From assembly GCA_946887045.1 (NCBI GenBank), contig CAMPKC010000054.1, positions 1 to 33,349 on the forward strand: a DNA stretch of 33,349 nucleotides. The letters are read 5' to 3'. The translations under genes and the position numbers were made by a program. Source of the stretch: an uncultured Sphingobacteriaceae bacterium. GTDB lineage: Bacteria > Bacteroidota > Bacteroidia > Sphingobacteriales > Sphingobacteriaceae. Below the pieces are notes generated by a model. It saw only the letters and a list, made by a program, of their open reading frames with translations. It was not told where the DNA came from and did not search any database. Below, in pieces: positions 16,103 to 25,573 of the stretch; within the stretch, counting starts at the first letter, position 1; every line of letters begins with the position of its first letter.

Positions 16103-16234
16103 TTTATTTTCTCTATCCAGACACACCTCAAAAACTTCAATACATTTCCTATCTTGTTCGCTTATTAACATTTATAATAAACTCCTCGTTATAAACGACG
16201 ATACAGAAACCTATCCTTATCTCCTTAAACACAC

Positions 16235-19123
16235 ATGCTTACACCCTTAAAAAAACAAATTGCTTATTACCTCTTTCCGTTTCTATCAGTAATCTTTATT
16301 CTGTTCGGCAGAGCAGAAACGTTTGCACAAAGCAAAACCTCTGTTAATGGCGCGGACACACCTGATCCTTTAGCCTACCTCAGTTCGGCGATAGACACCT
16401 TCAACAAACGTTTACCTTCAGAAAAACTATTTGTACATACCGATAAGTCCTTCTACACCATTGGCGATACTCTTTGGTTTAAGTCATACCTTTTCAATGG
16501 AAGCGGTTCGTATTCTGCCAAAAGCGGTATCGTTTATCTGGACCTGGTAACCGACAGTGCTGTGGTGGTGAAAAGCATTTCGGTGCCCGCGGTTATTGGC
16601 CTGTCATGGGGACAGATCGTTCTTCAGGAAGAAAACTTCAGGGAAGGGTTTTATACTTTAAGAGGCTATACCAACTGGATGCAAAACTTCGGTGAAGAGT
16701 GCTTTTTTACGAGGCGCATTTATATAGCCAGCCCGGCCACGAATCACTGGCTTGTTAATCAATCGAACACAGTTACGGCAAGCGTTGCGGAAAAAAATCT
16801 CAACTATTCTCTTCAGTTTAAAAGAGCTGACAATGACGTATTAGGGTATAAAGTTTTGCAATGGCAGCTTAGCGACGGACGTAAAACCCTTGCAAAAAAC
16901 ACATATGAAACCTTAAATAGGACACTTGATGGCCGCATTGATCTGAATACTATCAAAGGACCTTTGTCTATGAAAGTGCAGGAGAAGGCTGGCGACAAAC
17001 AACAGCTTAGTTTTCCGTTGCTAATGGATTTCTCTCCGGATATCGACCTTCAGTTTATGCCGGAAGGCGGTTACCTGGTGGCCGGTCTGCCCAGCCGGGT
17101 CGCATTTAAAGCTCTTGATATCTATGGTAAGGGAATTAACCTTAGCGGAGTGCTGAAAAACAGTCGGGGCGAAAGCATGACAGAATTTCAGTCGCTGCAT
17201 AAAGGGATGGGCTCTTTCAACATGATCCCGATACCTGGCGAAACCTATCAGGCTGTGGTTACATGGGGTGATGGGTTGACAAAGACAGTGGCCTTGCCTG
17301 CGCTTAAAACTTTAGGATCAATCTTACAGATTGGTAAAAGCGCGACAGATGATTCTTTACGTGTCGACGTTCTTTTTAGCGCCGAGCTGCTTGATAAACA
17401 GGAATATAAACTGATGGGATTTTCTGCAGGACAGCCATTCTTTACAGCACTCTTTAAAGCAAACAAACAAAGGATACGTATGAAAGTGCCCAAGGGAGTG
17501 TTTCCTTCCGGTATTGTCCACTTCACATTATTTAACAGCAAAAACGAACCGATAAATGAGCGTGCCACCTTTATTAATCATAAGGACCATCTGAATATTC
17601 AGATTGCATCTGCCAAAGAGGAATACCACTTAAGAGACAGCGTTCCGTTAAGCATCCGGGTAGCCGATGCGAAAGGAAAACCGGTTGAGACCAGCTTATC
17701 AATAGCGGTTACAGATGATTCTCAGATTAAGGCAGAGCTACAGCAAGAAAATATTATCACTCACACCTTGTTCGGTTCAGAATTGAAGGGGAATATTGAA
17801 GACCCGGCATGGTACCTTAGTGAGGCAGAAACTGCCGGAGAAGCGCTGGATCTGCTAATGCTGACACAGGGTTGGGTAGGCTATAACTGGAAAGATATTT
17901 TTAATCCGGCTGTCAAGCCTGTGTACGCCGCACAGCCTGAGATGCAGGTATCCGGAAGAGTTTCTAATGTTTTGAATAAGCCTGTTTCCAATGCAAAGAT
18001 GTTATTGCTGGCAAAAGGGAAATTTAATCTGATAAAAGACACCATAACAAATGCTGAAGGACGGTTTGTTTTTAAAAATCTGCCCCTTGCAGACACCGCG
18101 AGCTTTATTGTTCAGTCTCGTAATTCAAAAGGCAGAAGCTTTGGTATTGGCTTAGAACTGGATGTAATTAAACCTGCGCCTTTCACTCTAAAGCAAAACA
18201 TGACCGATACTCCATGGTTCGTTAACAGCGACCCGAGGTCGTTACAACTACTCAGTAATAAGCGGAAATTAAGAGCTGAAGAATTACGGATCAGCGGTAA
18301 GAATATACTCACGGAGGTTGTGATTGCTGGAAAGAAGAGTATTCCTAAGTCTAAAAACCTGAACGGCCCTGGAGAAGCCGATCAGATCATTGATGAAAAG
18401 GACGCACAAAAAGCAGGAAATCAGTCGCTGATGGCTTTCCTGCAGGACCATGTAAAGGGCTTCTCTGTAAGATCAAGAGATGCGGATCAATTCTTTTACG
18501 TAAACGATAAAAAAGCAAGATTCGTGGTAGATGGAGTGGAACTCAACCGCTTTTATATGCCTGATGACCCTCCTGTTATTAATCAATATTACAATTTCAT
18601 AAATGATGCCCTGGCAAGTTTATCCGCAGATCAGATTCTGGGTGTCGAAGTGATGTACAATCTGAAAAATACGAGCACGTATTCTTCTTCATTTTTAAGT
18701 ATCGATGAGCAGATTGGAAATGCAGGGAGAATGATGCCTGCTGCTAAACCCGGAGCGCCACGGCAAAGCATTCGCGATCAGTTCACAAACAGTAACGACC
18801 TCGCCTACCTCGAAATCACCACACGGACCGGCCAGGGAATATTTTTCAGAAGAACCCCGGGCATAGCCGTATACCGGCCCCTGCCCCTCACCTTTCCGAA
18901 AGAATTTTACAGGCCTAAATACAATGCTGCAAGCACAGCCAAACTATCAGATCTGCGCTCAACCCTGCACTGGGATCCCAATATTTTAACCAACGCCGAT
19001 GGCTTGGGGATAACTTCTTTTTATTCTTCTGACAATGCGGGCACCTATACCGTAATTGTGCAGGGAAGCGATATGAGAGGCCTGGTTGGTTTCAGTAGTT
19101 TTAAGATCAGGGTTGTGAAATAA
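16235..19123 (+). CDS. MG2 / TonB-plug surface protein, complete (962 aa)
   Basis: Complete paralogue of the partial gene at the left edge. Signal peptide ends ETFA|QS near residue 31. About 60-160: MG2-type beta domain with LPSEKLFVHTDKSFYTIGDT and LWFKSYL, as in alpha-2-macroglobulin-like Bacteroidota proteins. About 570-635: carboxypeptidase-regulatory-like repeat (VSGRVSNVLNKPVSNAKMLL, TITNAEGRFVF). About 728-810: TonB plug-like region (NQSLMAFLQDHVKG, ARFVVDGVELNRFY). The C-terminus (LRSTLHWDPNI, AGTYTVIVQGSDMRG) has no room for a 22-strand barrel. Such proteins are exported and probably periplasmic or outer-membrane-associated; ligand and partner unknown. No adjoining SusD-like gene. 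It starts 183 bp downstream of, and divergent from, arsR. Confidence 0.88.
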   Translation: MLTPLKKQIAYYLFPFLSVIFILFGRAETFAQSKTSVNGADTPDPLAYLSSAIDTFNKRLPSEKLFVHTDKSFYTIGDTLWFKSYLFNGSGSYSAKSGIVYLDLVTDSAVVVKSISVPAVIGLSWGQIVLQEENFREGFYTLRGYTNWMQNFGEECFFTRRIYIASPATNHWLVNQSNTVTASVAEKNLNYSLQFKRADNDVLGYKVLQWQLSDGRKTLAKNTYETLNRTLDGRIDLNTIKGPLSMKVQEKAGDKQQLSFPLLMDFSPDIDLQFMPEGGYLVAGLPSRVAFKALDIYGKGINLSGVLKNSRGESMTEFQSLHKGMGSFNMIPIPGETYQAVVTWGDGLTKTVALPALKTLGSILQIGKSATDDSLRVDVLFSAELLDKQEYKLMGFSAGQPFFTALFKANKQRIRMKVPKGVFPSGIVHFTLFNSKNEPINERATFINHKDHLNIQIASAKEEYHLRDSVPLSIRVADAKGKPVETSLSIAVTDDSQIKAELQQENIITHTLFGSELKGNIEDPAWYLSEAETAGEALDLLMLTQGWVGYNWKDIFNPAVKPVYAAQPEMQVSGRVSNVLNKPVSNAKMLLLAKGKFNLIKDTITNAEGRFVFKNLPLADTASFIVQSRNSKGRSFGIGLELDVIKPAPFTLKQNMTDTPWFVNSDPRSLQLLSNKRKLRAEELRISGKNILTEVVIAGKKSIPKSKNLNGPGEADQIIDEKDAQKAGNQSLMAFLQDHVKGFSVRSRDADQFFYVNDKKARFVVDGVELNRFYMPDDPPVINQYYNFINDALASLSADQILGVEVMYNLKNTSTYSSSFLSIDEQIGNAGRMMPAAKPGAPRQSIRDQFTNSNDLAYLEITTRTGQGIFFRRTPGIAVYRPLPLTFPKEFYRPKYNAASTAKLSDLRSTLHWDPNILTNADGLGITSFYSSDNAGTYTVIVQGSDMRGLVGFSSFKIRVVK

Positions 19124-19342
19124 TTTAAAGGTATAACCCGTGTATAAGCGGACCAATTTTAAATGATTTTGCCTGGATCTCAGCTAATAAAAGCACCGGC
19201 ATGCAAACAATTTGTATCTATCCGGTTTTTGATTGTAGCATATTGTACTGCTGTTAATCATGGACGTTTGTAAATGACATCTTACATTCGATTATAATTT
19301 TACATATCTCATCCACCTGGATGTTTTTCTATCTTGATAATA

Positions 19343-20497
19343 ATGGAAATCGAATCACTTGTAAAAGTAGCTGCTACTATTGGAAAAGAAATTGCGAGCA
19401 AAGAAGCGTTGGTAGCAGACGCAAACGGAAGCTGGGTAGAAAAAACTATGAGAGCACTGCAGGAATCAAGACTCACGGGTCTTGTAGTTCCGGCATCTTT
19501 GGGTGGCCTGGACCAGGGCTTACTTGCACTGGTAAGAATCAGCGAGGAACTGGGTAAGTCCTACTCATCTGCAGGCCTTTGTTTTGGGATGCACTGCGTA
19601 GGATCAGCTGTAATCGCGGCAAAGGCCACCGAATTGCAACAACAAAATTATCTTATTCCAATTGCTGAAGGGAATCATATTACAACCCTGGCTGTAAGTG
19701 AAACGGGCACCGGTGCACATTTTTATTTTCCCCAAACCGCTTTAATTGCGGTCACGGAGGAAGAATTTATTGTATCGGGAGTTAAGTCATTTGTGACTAA
19801 CGGAGGTCACGCTGATTCTTATGTTACATCGACCCTGGGAGCAAGCGCCGAGGCGGAACAGGATGAATTCTCGTGTGTACTTATCGACAAATCCGCCACC
19901 GGTGTCGAGTGGGGCGAACCATGGGATGGACTGGGTATGCGTGGAAATTCTTCAAGGCGTATGGCTCTAAACGACGTCCATGTTTCGGGGAATCATATTT
20001 TGGGAGAAAAGGGAGATCAGCTCTGGTATATATTCAACGTAGTAACGCCTTACTTTTTGATGGCAATGGCCGGTACTTATCTTGGAATAGCCGAAGCAGC
20101 ACTAAACCAAGCAAAACAAACCCTGTCAAAACGCCATTATTCGCACAGTGGAACCTCATTGTCGGGTGTCTCCCTGCTCCAACATCGTCTTGGTGTACTC
20201 TGGTCGAACGTCGAGCGAACCAGAAGGCTTGTCTATCACGCAGCTGCACTGGGCGACAGAAATCCACAGGAAGCAATGTTAAGTATAATGAGCGCAAAGG
20301 CAGAAGTTGCGAATTGTTGCGTGGATGTTGTCAATGAAGTCATGACATTGTCAGGTGGCTTAGGTTATCAAAACAATTCTTATCTCGGAATGCTTCTAAG
20401 AGATGCAAGAGCCTCTCATGTCATGTCTCCTACCACAGACTTGTTATATACCTGGGTAGGAAGAGTGCTATTGGATCAACCTATACTTTCAGATTAA
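19343..20497 (+). CDS. Acyl-CoA-dehydrogenase-like flavoprotein with atypical active site
   Basis: 384 aa from ATG 19343 (a TTG at 19334 adds three residues). Domain order is acyl-CoA-DH N (helical, about 10-110, with LTGLVVPASLGGLDQG), middle beta domain (about 115-215, with LAVSETGTGAHF replacing the usual T-E-PGAGSD, and FVTNGGHAD) and C-terminal helical domain (about 225-384, ending HVMSPTTDLLYTWVGRVLL). True acyl-CoA dehydrogenases carry a catalytic Glu in a Y-E-G-T context near the C-terminus; here PTTD (about 363-366) stands there. The PTTD form occurs in relatives acting as dehydrogenases on carrier-bound substrates or as flavin monooxygenases, so the reaction is open. FAD presumably bound. 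An 11-bp gap to the histidine kinase suggests co-transcription. Confidence 0.85.
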   Translation: MEIESLVKVAATIGKEIASKEALVADANGSWVEKTMRALQESRLTGLVVPASLGGLDQGLLALVRISEELGKSYSSAGLCFGMHCVGSAVIAAKATELQQQNYLIPIAEGNHITTLAVSETGTGAHFYFPQTALIAVTEEEFIVSGVKSFVTNGGHADSYVTSTLGASAEAEQDEFSCVLIDKSATGVEWGEPWDGLGMRGNSSRRMALNDVHVSGNHILGEKGDQLWYIFNVVTPYFLMAMAGTYLGIAEAALNQAKQTLSKRHYSHSGTSLSGVSLLQHRLGVLWSNVERTRRLVYHAAALGDRNPQEAMLSIMSAKAEVANCCVDVVNEVMTLSGGLGYQNNSYLGMLLRDARASHVMSPTTDLLYTWVGRVLLDQPILSD

Positions 20498-20508
20498 CAA
20501 CCAGCTAC

Positions 20509-21990
20509 GTGTCAAAGATATTTTATATAGGTTTTGGGCAAATTCCGGACAGTGTTCAAAATAAGCTCAGCTCCAATACTTCAATTCAGTTAAGTCCAAT
20601 TACACAGCTGAGTTCAGATATTCATAAAAACACTCTTGAGGAAGCCGACGTTTTTTTAATCGGACCTCTTACAATTAACGCACTGCAACAGGTTCAACGG
20701 GGGTATCAACAAAATCCTCTCGTTTCTATTGTTGTTCTCGCCTTTCAGGAACAATATCAAAAAACCAAACAATCCATTCAATTTGGCCACAATGTGGGCA
20801 AAAACACGGTCGTCATTCCATATCAGCTAGGAAAGGATATTTCAGGAGTTCTGGAAAGTGCAATTAAGCGCACCCAACAGAGAAGAAGTTTCGTGAAAAT
20901 ACAGGAGAAAACCATATATCCCCTTTCAGCCAGCAGGGACACGACTTTTCACAACCTCGGAATTTTTTTAGAAAATGCCCCCATTGGAGCTATCGTATTC
21001 AACAAAGAAAAGAAAGTGATCAGTGCGAATTTAAAAGCAAAACAATTTTTTGGAAGAAAACTGGACTTACGTTATCCCGTAAAATGGTCTGACTTGTTTC
21101 CGGGAGAAGATTATTCCATCCGGATGGATTCAGAATCCGAGCCCGTACACGAAATCATAAAGGTAAACAACCAGTTTCTTGAAGTAAATATTTCCCCATT
21201 CCTGATTGAGAATGATAAGCCACATTATTTGCTGCTTATAAATGACATAACCCGAACGGTGGATGTGGAAAATCAATTAAAAAGCAAAATCGAAGAGCTG
21301 GAATTCCTCAACAGAGAACTGGATGAATTTATAAATGTAGTATCTCACGATTTTAAAACCCCGCTCACTTCTATTGGCCTGTTAACAGATTTGGCAATAA
21401 AAGAAAGCTCAAGCGAAAAATTAACTGGTTTTCTTATTCCAATCAAACGCAATTGCATTAAATTGAAAGAGCAGCTAAAAGGCTTGACTGCTTTAGTCGA
21501 TATCAAAAAAAAGCGGTCCGAAAAGGTGGAAACTGTAAATTTTAAACACCTGCTTAATGAAATTTTAAGTGAGGATCACGAGACGTTGAAAGAGATAGAC
21601 GGCAAAATTATTTCAGACTTCAGCCAGGCGCCGGAAATGCAATATTTTACAGCACATATCAATAGCTTGTTAAGTAATCTAATTACCAATGCAATAAAAT
21701 ACCGACGTCCCGACGCCCCATTACTTATCGAAGTTTCGAGTAAAAAAGAAAAGGACTATACTGTTCTGACAGTAAAAGACAATGGGATCGGGATCGATCT
21801 TAAAAAGAATCTGAATTTGTTGTTTCAACCATTCAAAAGATTAACAGAGCAGAGTACCGGATCCGGTTTGGGCCTGAGTATTGTGAAACGCATAATAGAG
21901 CAAAATCATGGATATCTCGAAGTCTTTTCTGAGATCGGGAAGGGAACAGAGTTTAGAACCTACCTCAAAAACATTATTACTGAAGATTAA
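20509..21990 (+). CDS. PAS-containing sensor histidine kinase with degenerate receiver-like N-terminus
   Basis: 493 aa from a GTG start. No transmembrane segment, so cytoplasmic. Residues about 1-125 look like a receiver-type alpha/beta domain (ADVFLIGPLTINALQQV, LVSIVVLAFQ) without a clear phospho-Asp. PAS domain about 145-245 (FLENAPIGAIVFNKEKKVIS, LLLINDITRTVD). Coiled linker 250-275, then DHp with His280 (VVSHDFKTPLTSIG), N-box LLSNLITNAIKYR (388-399), DNGIGID (424-430) and GSGLGLSIVKR (451-461). It is an HK of the HATPase-c/HisKA type with all phosphotransfer motifs. No response regulator adjoins it; output partner unknown. Probably in an operon with the flavoprotein upstream. Confidence 0.9.
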   Translation: MSKIFYIGFGQIPDSVQNKLSSNTSIQLSPITQLSSDIHKNTLEEADVFLIGPLTINALQQVQRGYQQNPLVSIVVLAFQEQYQKTKQSIQFGHNVGKNTVVIPYQLGKDISGVLESAIKRTQQRRSFVKIQEKTIYPLSASRDTTFHNLGIFLENAPIGAIVFNKEKKVISANLKAKQFFGRKLDLRYPVKWSDLFPGEDYSIRMDSESEPVHEIIKVNNQFLEVNISPFLIENDKPHYLLLINDITRTVDVENQLKSKIEELEFLNRELDEFINVVSHDFKTPLTSIGLLTDLAIKESSSEKLTGFLIPIKRNCIKLKEQLKGLTALVDIKKKRSEKVETVNFKHLLNEILSEDHETLKEIDGKIISDFSQAPEMQYFTAHINSLLSNLITNAIKYRRPDAPLLIEVSSKKEKDYTVLTVKDNGIGIDLKKNLNLLFQPFKRLTEQSTGSGLGLSIVKRIIEQNHGYLEVFSEIGKGTEFRTYLKNIITED

Positions 21991-22254
21991 GCTCACCTGC
22001 GAGATTGAGTGACACAACAGTCTCTCAACACAAATCTCTTTTCTCTTTCATTATCATGATTTTTGGCGAAACTACCACGCCCGCACAGATAGCCGGATAA
22101 TGAAAGTCAATAAAAAAGTATATTTTGATGTTCCGGCTTCTTCTAAGACGTAAGGTGTGCTGGACATTTATTAGCTTTCTTTCAGAAACAAGAATCCTTA
22201 TATTGAGCCGCCAAAACAAATCAAAAACATCCTTTATAGTATTTTCGACTCTGT

Positions 22255-23613
22255 ATGAAAAAATATTTATTTCTCCTTTTTATCTCTGTTTACTGCATTT
22301 CCTGCAATCTTTCGACAGAGAAAGAACTCTCACGAACGGAAAAGCGAGATAATATCCTTAAGAATATCATCCCACCTGAAATTTCAGAAAACACCATGCT
22401 TCTTACCGAATTTGGCGCAATCGGTGATCCGTTGACAGATTGCAAACCGGCGTTTGACAAAGCCATTCAGACTTGCAAGGAACAAAAGGGAGGAAAAATT
22501 ATCGTTCCGGCGGGAACTTATCTCATCAACGGACCGATTCATCTAACCAATAACCTATGTATCGAATTACAAAAAGGATCAAAGCTTATCTTCGGAACCA
22601 ACCCGTCAGATTATCTGCCTGCTGTGCTTACCAGCTGGGAGGGCACCTTTCTTTACAACTACAGTCCGTTTATTTATGGATATCAACTCCAAAATGTCGC
22701 CATCATTGGTGAGGGAATAATCGATGGGAACGCCCGCGATTCCTTTAGCAAATGGGCAGAAAAGCAAAAAGAAAGTCAGCTTTTAAGCCGAAAAATGAAT
22801 CATGAAAATACTCCGCTGAAGGAACGGATGTTCGGTGAGGGACACTTTTTGCGGCCACAATTAATCCAGTTTTTTGAGTGTAAAAATATCCTGATCGAGG
22901 GTGTCACCATAAAAAACTCACCGTTTTGGTGTGTCCATTTCCTGAAGTCTGAAAATATCACGGCTCGAAAAGTGAAGTTTGACGCTTTTAATAGAAACAA
23001 CGACGGTTTTGATCCAGAGTATTCAAAAAATGTATTAATTGAGGACATTGATTTCAACAACGGCGACGACAATGTGGCAATAAAAGCGGGGCGTGATCAT
23101 GAAGGCCGGAGAACCGGCATTACGTCGGAAAACATTATCATCCGCAACTGCAGATTTAAGGGTTTGCATGGTGTAGTAATTGGCAGTGAAATGTCGGCCG
23201 GAGTACAAAACGTTTTCGTAGAAAACTGTACATACGGCGGCTTTTGCAAGCGCGGTATTTATTTAAAATCTAACCCCGACCGCGGCGGCTTTATCCGTAA
23301 TATCTATGTAAACAACGTTGAGTTTGGCGAAGTGGAAGACTGTTTTTTTATTACCTCTTATTACCACGGCGAAGGAAAAGGCTTTGCAACCGATATACGG
23401 AATGTTTTTGTGGATAATGTAAAATGCCGCAAAGCAACGAATGCCGGGGTTGTAATCCAGGGTTATCCTTCGAAGAAAGTAAGGAACATACACTTCTCAA
23501 ATATGACTATCGACTCTGCTGCTACCGGACTAAGTCTCAGCAATGCAGAGAATATTGTGTTTAACAATGTCGTGATAGGCCAGGAAGTAAAAGTGCCTTC
23601 GCATGCGAAATAA
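22255..23613 (+). CDS. GH28 family glycoside hydrolase (pectinase), lipoprotein
   Basis: 452 aa. Lipobox ISC, Cys17, so predicted to be lipid-anchored. Right-handed beta-helix with GH28 catalytic signature: NNDG (248-251, canonical NTDG; Asp250), NGDDNVAIKAG (269-279; Asp271 and Asp272), GLHGVVIGSE (303-312; His305) and RGIYLKSNPD (canonical R-I-K; Arg333/Lys338). GH28 enzymes hydrolyse alpha-1,4-galacturonan or related links in pectin; exo- or endo-action cannot be told from sequence alone. Upstream, 21991-22254 (264 bp) has no gene and no clear promoter. A second GH28 is at 29795. Confidence 0.92.
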   Translation: MKKYLFLLFISVYCISCNLSTEKELSRTEKRDNILKNIIPPEISENTMLLTEFGAIGDPLTDCKPAFDKAIQTCKEQKGGKIIVPAGTYLINGPIHLTNNLCIELQKGSKLIFGTNPSDYLPAVLTSWEGTFLYNYSPFIYGYQLQNVAIIGEGIIDGNARDSFSKWAEKQKESQLLSRKMNHENTPLKERMFGEGHFLRPQLIQFFECKNILIEGVTIKNSPFWCVHFLKSENITARKVKFDAFNRNNDGFDPEYSKNVLIEDIDFNNGDDNVAIKAGRDHEGRRTGITSENIIIRNCRFKGLHGVVIGSEMSAGVQNVFVENCTYGGFCKRGIYLKSNPDRGGFIRNIYVNNVEFGEVEDCFFITSYYHGEGKGFATDIRNVFVDNVKCRKATNAGVVIQGYPSKKVRNIHFSNMTIDSAATGLSLSNAENIVFNNVVIGQEVKVPSHAK

Positions 23614-23713
23614 AGCGGTTTGAAAAAGACGCTTAACGGACGGTAAACGCTGATTAAATAAGCTCTACACCAACTTGGTTAGGAATTCTCAGGCAATAGG
23701 TTGAAAAATATAA

Positions 23714-24403
23714 TCATCTCATTTTTAATATTTTCAATAACGAATCCGCAGACATCATTGTCAAGGGAATCTTTGCTTCAGCGATAGTAACCTGATGCTT
23801 TTCCAACTTTTCTATTTTGGATAAAGAAATAATATAAGATTTATGGATTCTCAAAAATTGATGGGCCGGGAGGTTTCTTTGTAATTCTGCTAGTGTCATT
23901 CGGGTAAGAACACGTTTGTCATTCACAAATAAACTGACATAATTATCTTCGCCGCGAATATAAAGTAACTCATCCAATTTCACTGCTAACCAGGTATGTC
24001 CATCTTTTACAAATAAACATTCAGGCTGAGGAGCTTTAGCGGATCCTGATTGAGCCCGGTTTTCTGCAAGCTGGCAAGCTTGCAGAAAGCGGCTGAAATT
24101 AATGGGCTTAAGTAAGTAGTCTGTAGCGGCCAGGTCAAAACCTTTCAAAGCATGTTGCGGATAGGCTGTCGTTAAAATAACTTGTGCCTTATGTTTTACC
24201 ATTTCTGCGAATTCCAGACCCGATAAACCGGGCATAGAAATATCCAGAAAAATAAGGTCCGCGGAACTTACGTTAATATGATCAAAAGCATCAGTAGCGC
24301 TTAAAAAGGTAGCTTCTAAATTTAGAAAGGGCACTTTGTCTGCATGGCTTTTAATAATATCAAGCGCTACCGGCTCATCATCTACAGCAATTGCCTTAAT
24401 CAT
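23714..24403 (-). CDS. LytTR-family response regulator
   Basis: 229 aa. Receiver domain 1-120 with acidic pair Asp8/Asp9, phospho-acceptor Asp54 (LIFLDISMPG), Thr79 and Lys99 (YLLKPINFSRF). LytTR DNA-binding domain about 127-229 (FVKDGHTWLAVKLDELLYIR, ARIHKSYIISLSKIEKL-like). Its partner is the LytS-type kinase at 25574-26599. Its ATG overlaps the TGA of the thioredoxin-family gene (ATGA at 24403-24400), so translation is coupled. LytTR proteins usually bind paired short direct repeats; AACGCCCT repeats lie upstream of the operon. Confidence 0.93.
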   Translation of the reverse strand: MIKAIAVDDEPVALDIIKSHADKVPFLNLEATFLSATDAFDHINVSSADLIFLDISMPGLSGLEFAEMVKHKAQVILTTAYPQHALKGFDLAATDYLLKPINFSRFLQACQLAENRAQSGSAKAPQPECLFVKDGHTWLAVKLDELLYIRGEDNYVSLFVNDKRVLTRMTLAELQRNLPAHQFLRIHKSYIISLSKIEKLEKHQVTIAEAKIPLTMMSADSLLKILKMR

Positions 24404-25566
24404 TTAGATAATATTTCTTCTAGTTTTGTACGCAGTTCTTTGGAATTTACTCCCTTTGCAATAATAATCCCATTCGGGTCAATCAAAAAGCTTTGAGGGA
24501 TGGCAGTTATACTATATAATTGTGCCACACGGTTCTCCCATTTCCGTAAGTCCGACACTTGTGTCCAGATTAAACCATCATCCTTTATGGCTTTAAGCCA
24601 GGCATTTTTACCGTCCACACCATCAAGGGATATGCCTAATATAGTAAAATTCTTATCTTTAAAATCATTGAATATCTGTACAAGTTGAGGATTTTCTTTC
24701 CTGCAAGGGCCACACCAAGATGCCCAAAAATAGAGTAAGACGTATTTACCTTTAAATGATGAAAGGCTAACCGGATGACCACTTGTATCATTTTGAATAA
24801 AGTCCGGCGACTTTGCGCCAACTATCAGATTTCGGCGGTTATAAAGTACTCGAAGATATTCCTTACCATCAATACTGTTTCTTACAGATTCAGCAAGCTG
24901 ATTATACATCGGTTCTATAACATTCAGGTCTGGAAAACTACCCCCATATTCCCACAATTTTACTAAGGAGATATAGCTGTTTGGGTTATCATCTATAAAC
25001 TTCTTCTGGGCAGGCTTTATACCAGAGATAACATCTTTTATTTTTTTTCTTATTGCCTCATTTTTCAGCGAATCATTCGCTGACTTAGAACCTGTCAAGG
25101 CTATTGCTTTTTGCATATCGCGAAGATCTTCCAGTTCGTCATAGATCGGTTTCAGTATAGCTTTAATCCGTTCATTATCGATGTTAATCACAGAGTTTGA
25201 AAACGTAGGGCTCCCACTTAACTTTTCTGTCTCGAGATTGATAATTCCAGGGTGGATATAGAATTTCAATACATCAAGACCCGTACGACGTTTCATCAGT
25301 CCCGCGCTACCTAAACTTTCATGATCCGCAACCATCGAAGCACGTAATGGCCGTTCGATTGAGCCTGAAAATGTATATACTCCGTTATGTTGAATTGCCG
25401 AATCGAGAATCTCTCTACCGTCGAACTGATAGGCCAAAAACACCTGTGTGCTTTTTTGCAAATTCGCAATACGTGCATGTAATGTGAAGCTGTTACCCAC
25501 CTTTGTTTGGGCAAAAGCGATGAAGGGCAACAGAATTCCTATCACTAGTAGTCTAGTTTTTTTCAT
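24400..25566 (-). CDS. TlpA-like thiol-disulfide oxidoreductase with N-terminal DUF4369 domain
   Basis: 388 aa. Signal peptide MKKTRLLVIGILLPFIAFA|QT. DUF4369-like beta domain about 24-130 (FTLHARIANLQKSTQVFLAY, GVYTFSGSIERP), a helical linker (130-245) and a TlpA/ResA-type thioredoxin domain (about 250-388) with WCGPC (Cys285, Cys288), GKYVLLYFWASWCGPC, a cis-Pro context ITAIPQSFLID and PNGIIIAKG. Periplasmic, reducing or shuffling disulfides (cytochrome maturation in relatives, or stress defence). Unusual location: between a histidine kinase and its response regulator, with 7 bp upstream and ATGA overlap downstream. Possibly a sensor-linked redox protein. Confidence 0.92.
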   Translation of the reverse strand: MKKTRLLVIGILLPFIAFAQTKVGNSFTLHARIANLQKSTQVFLAYQFDGREILDSAIQHNGVYTFSGSIERPLRASMVADHESLGSAGLMKRRTGLDVLKFYIHPGIINLETEKLSGSPTFSNSVINIDNERIKAILKPIYDELEDLRDMQKAIALTGSKSANDSLKNEAIRKKIKDVISGIKPAQKKFIDDNPNSYISLVKLWEYGGSFPDLNVIEPMYNQLAESVRNSIDGKEYLRVLYNRRNLIVGAKSPDFIQNDTSGHPVSLSSFKGKYVLLYFWASWCGPCRKENPQLVQIFNDFKDKNFTILGISLDGVDGKNAWLKAIKDDGLIWTQVSDLRKWENRVAQLYSITAIPQSFLIDPNGIIIAKGVNSKELRTKLEEILSK

Positions 25567-25573
25567 GATTTTT

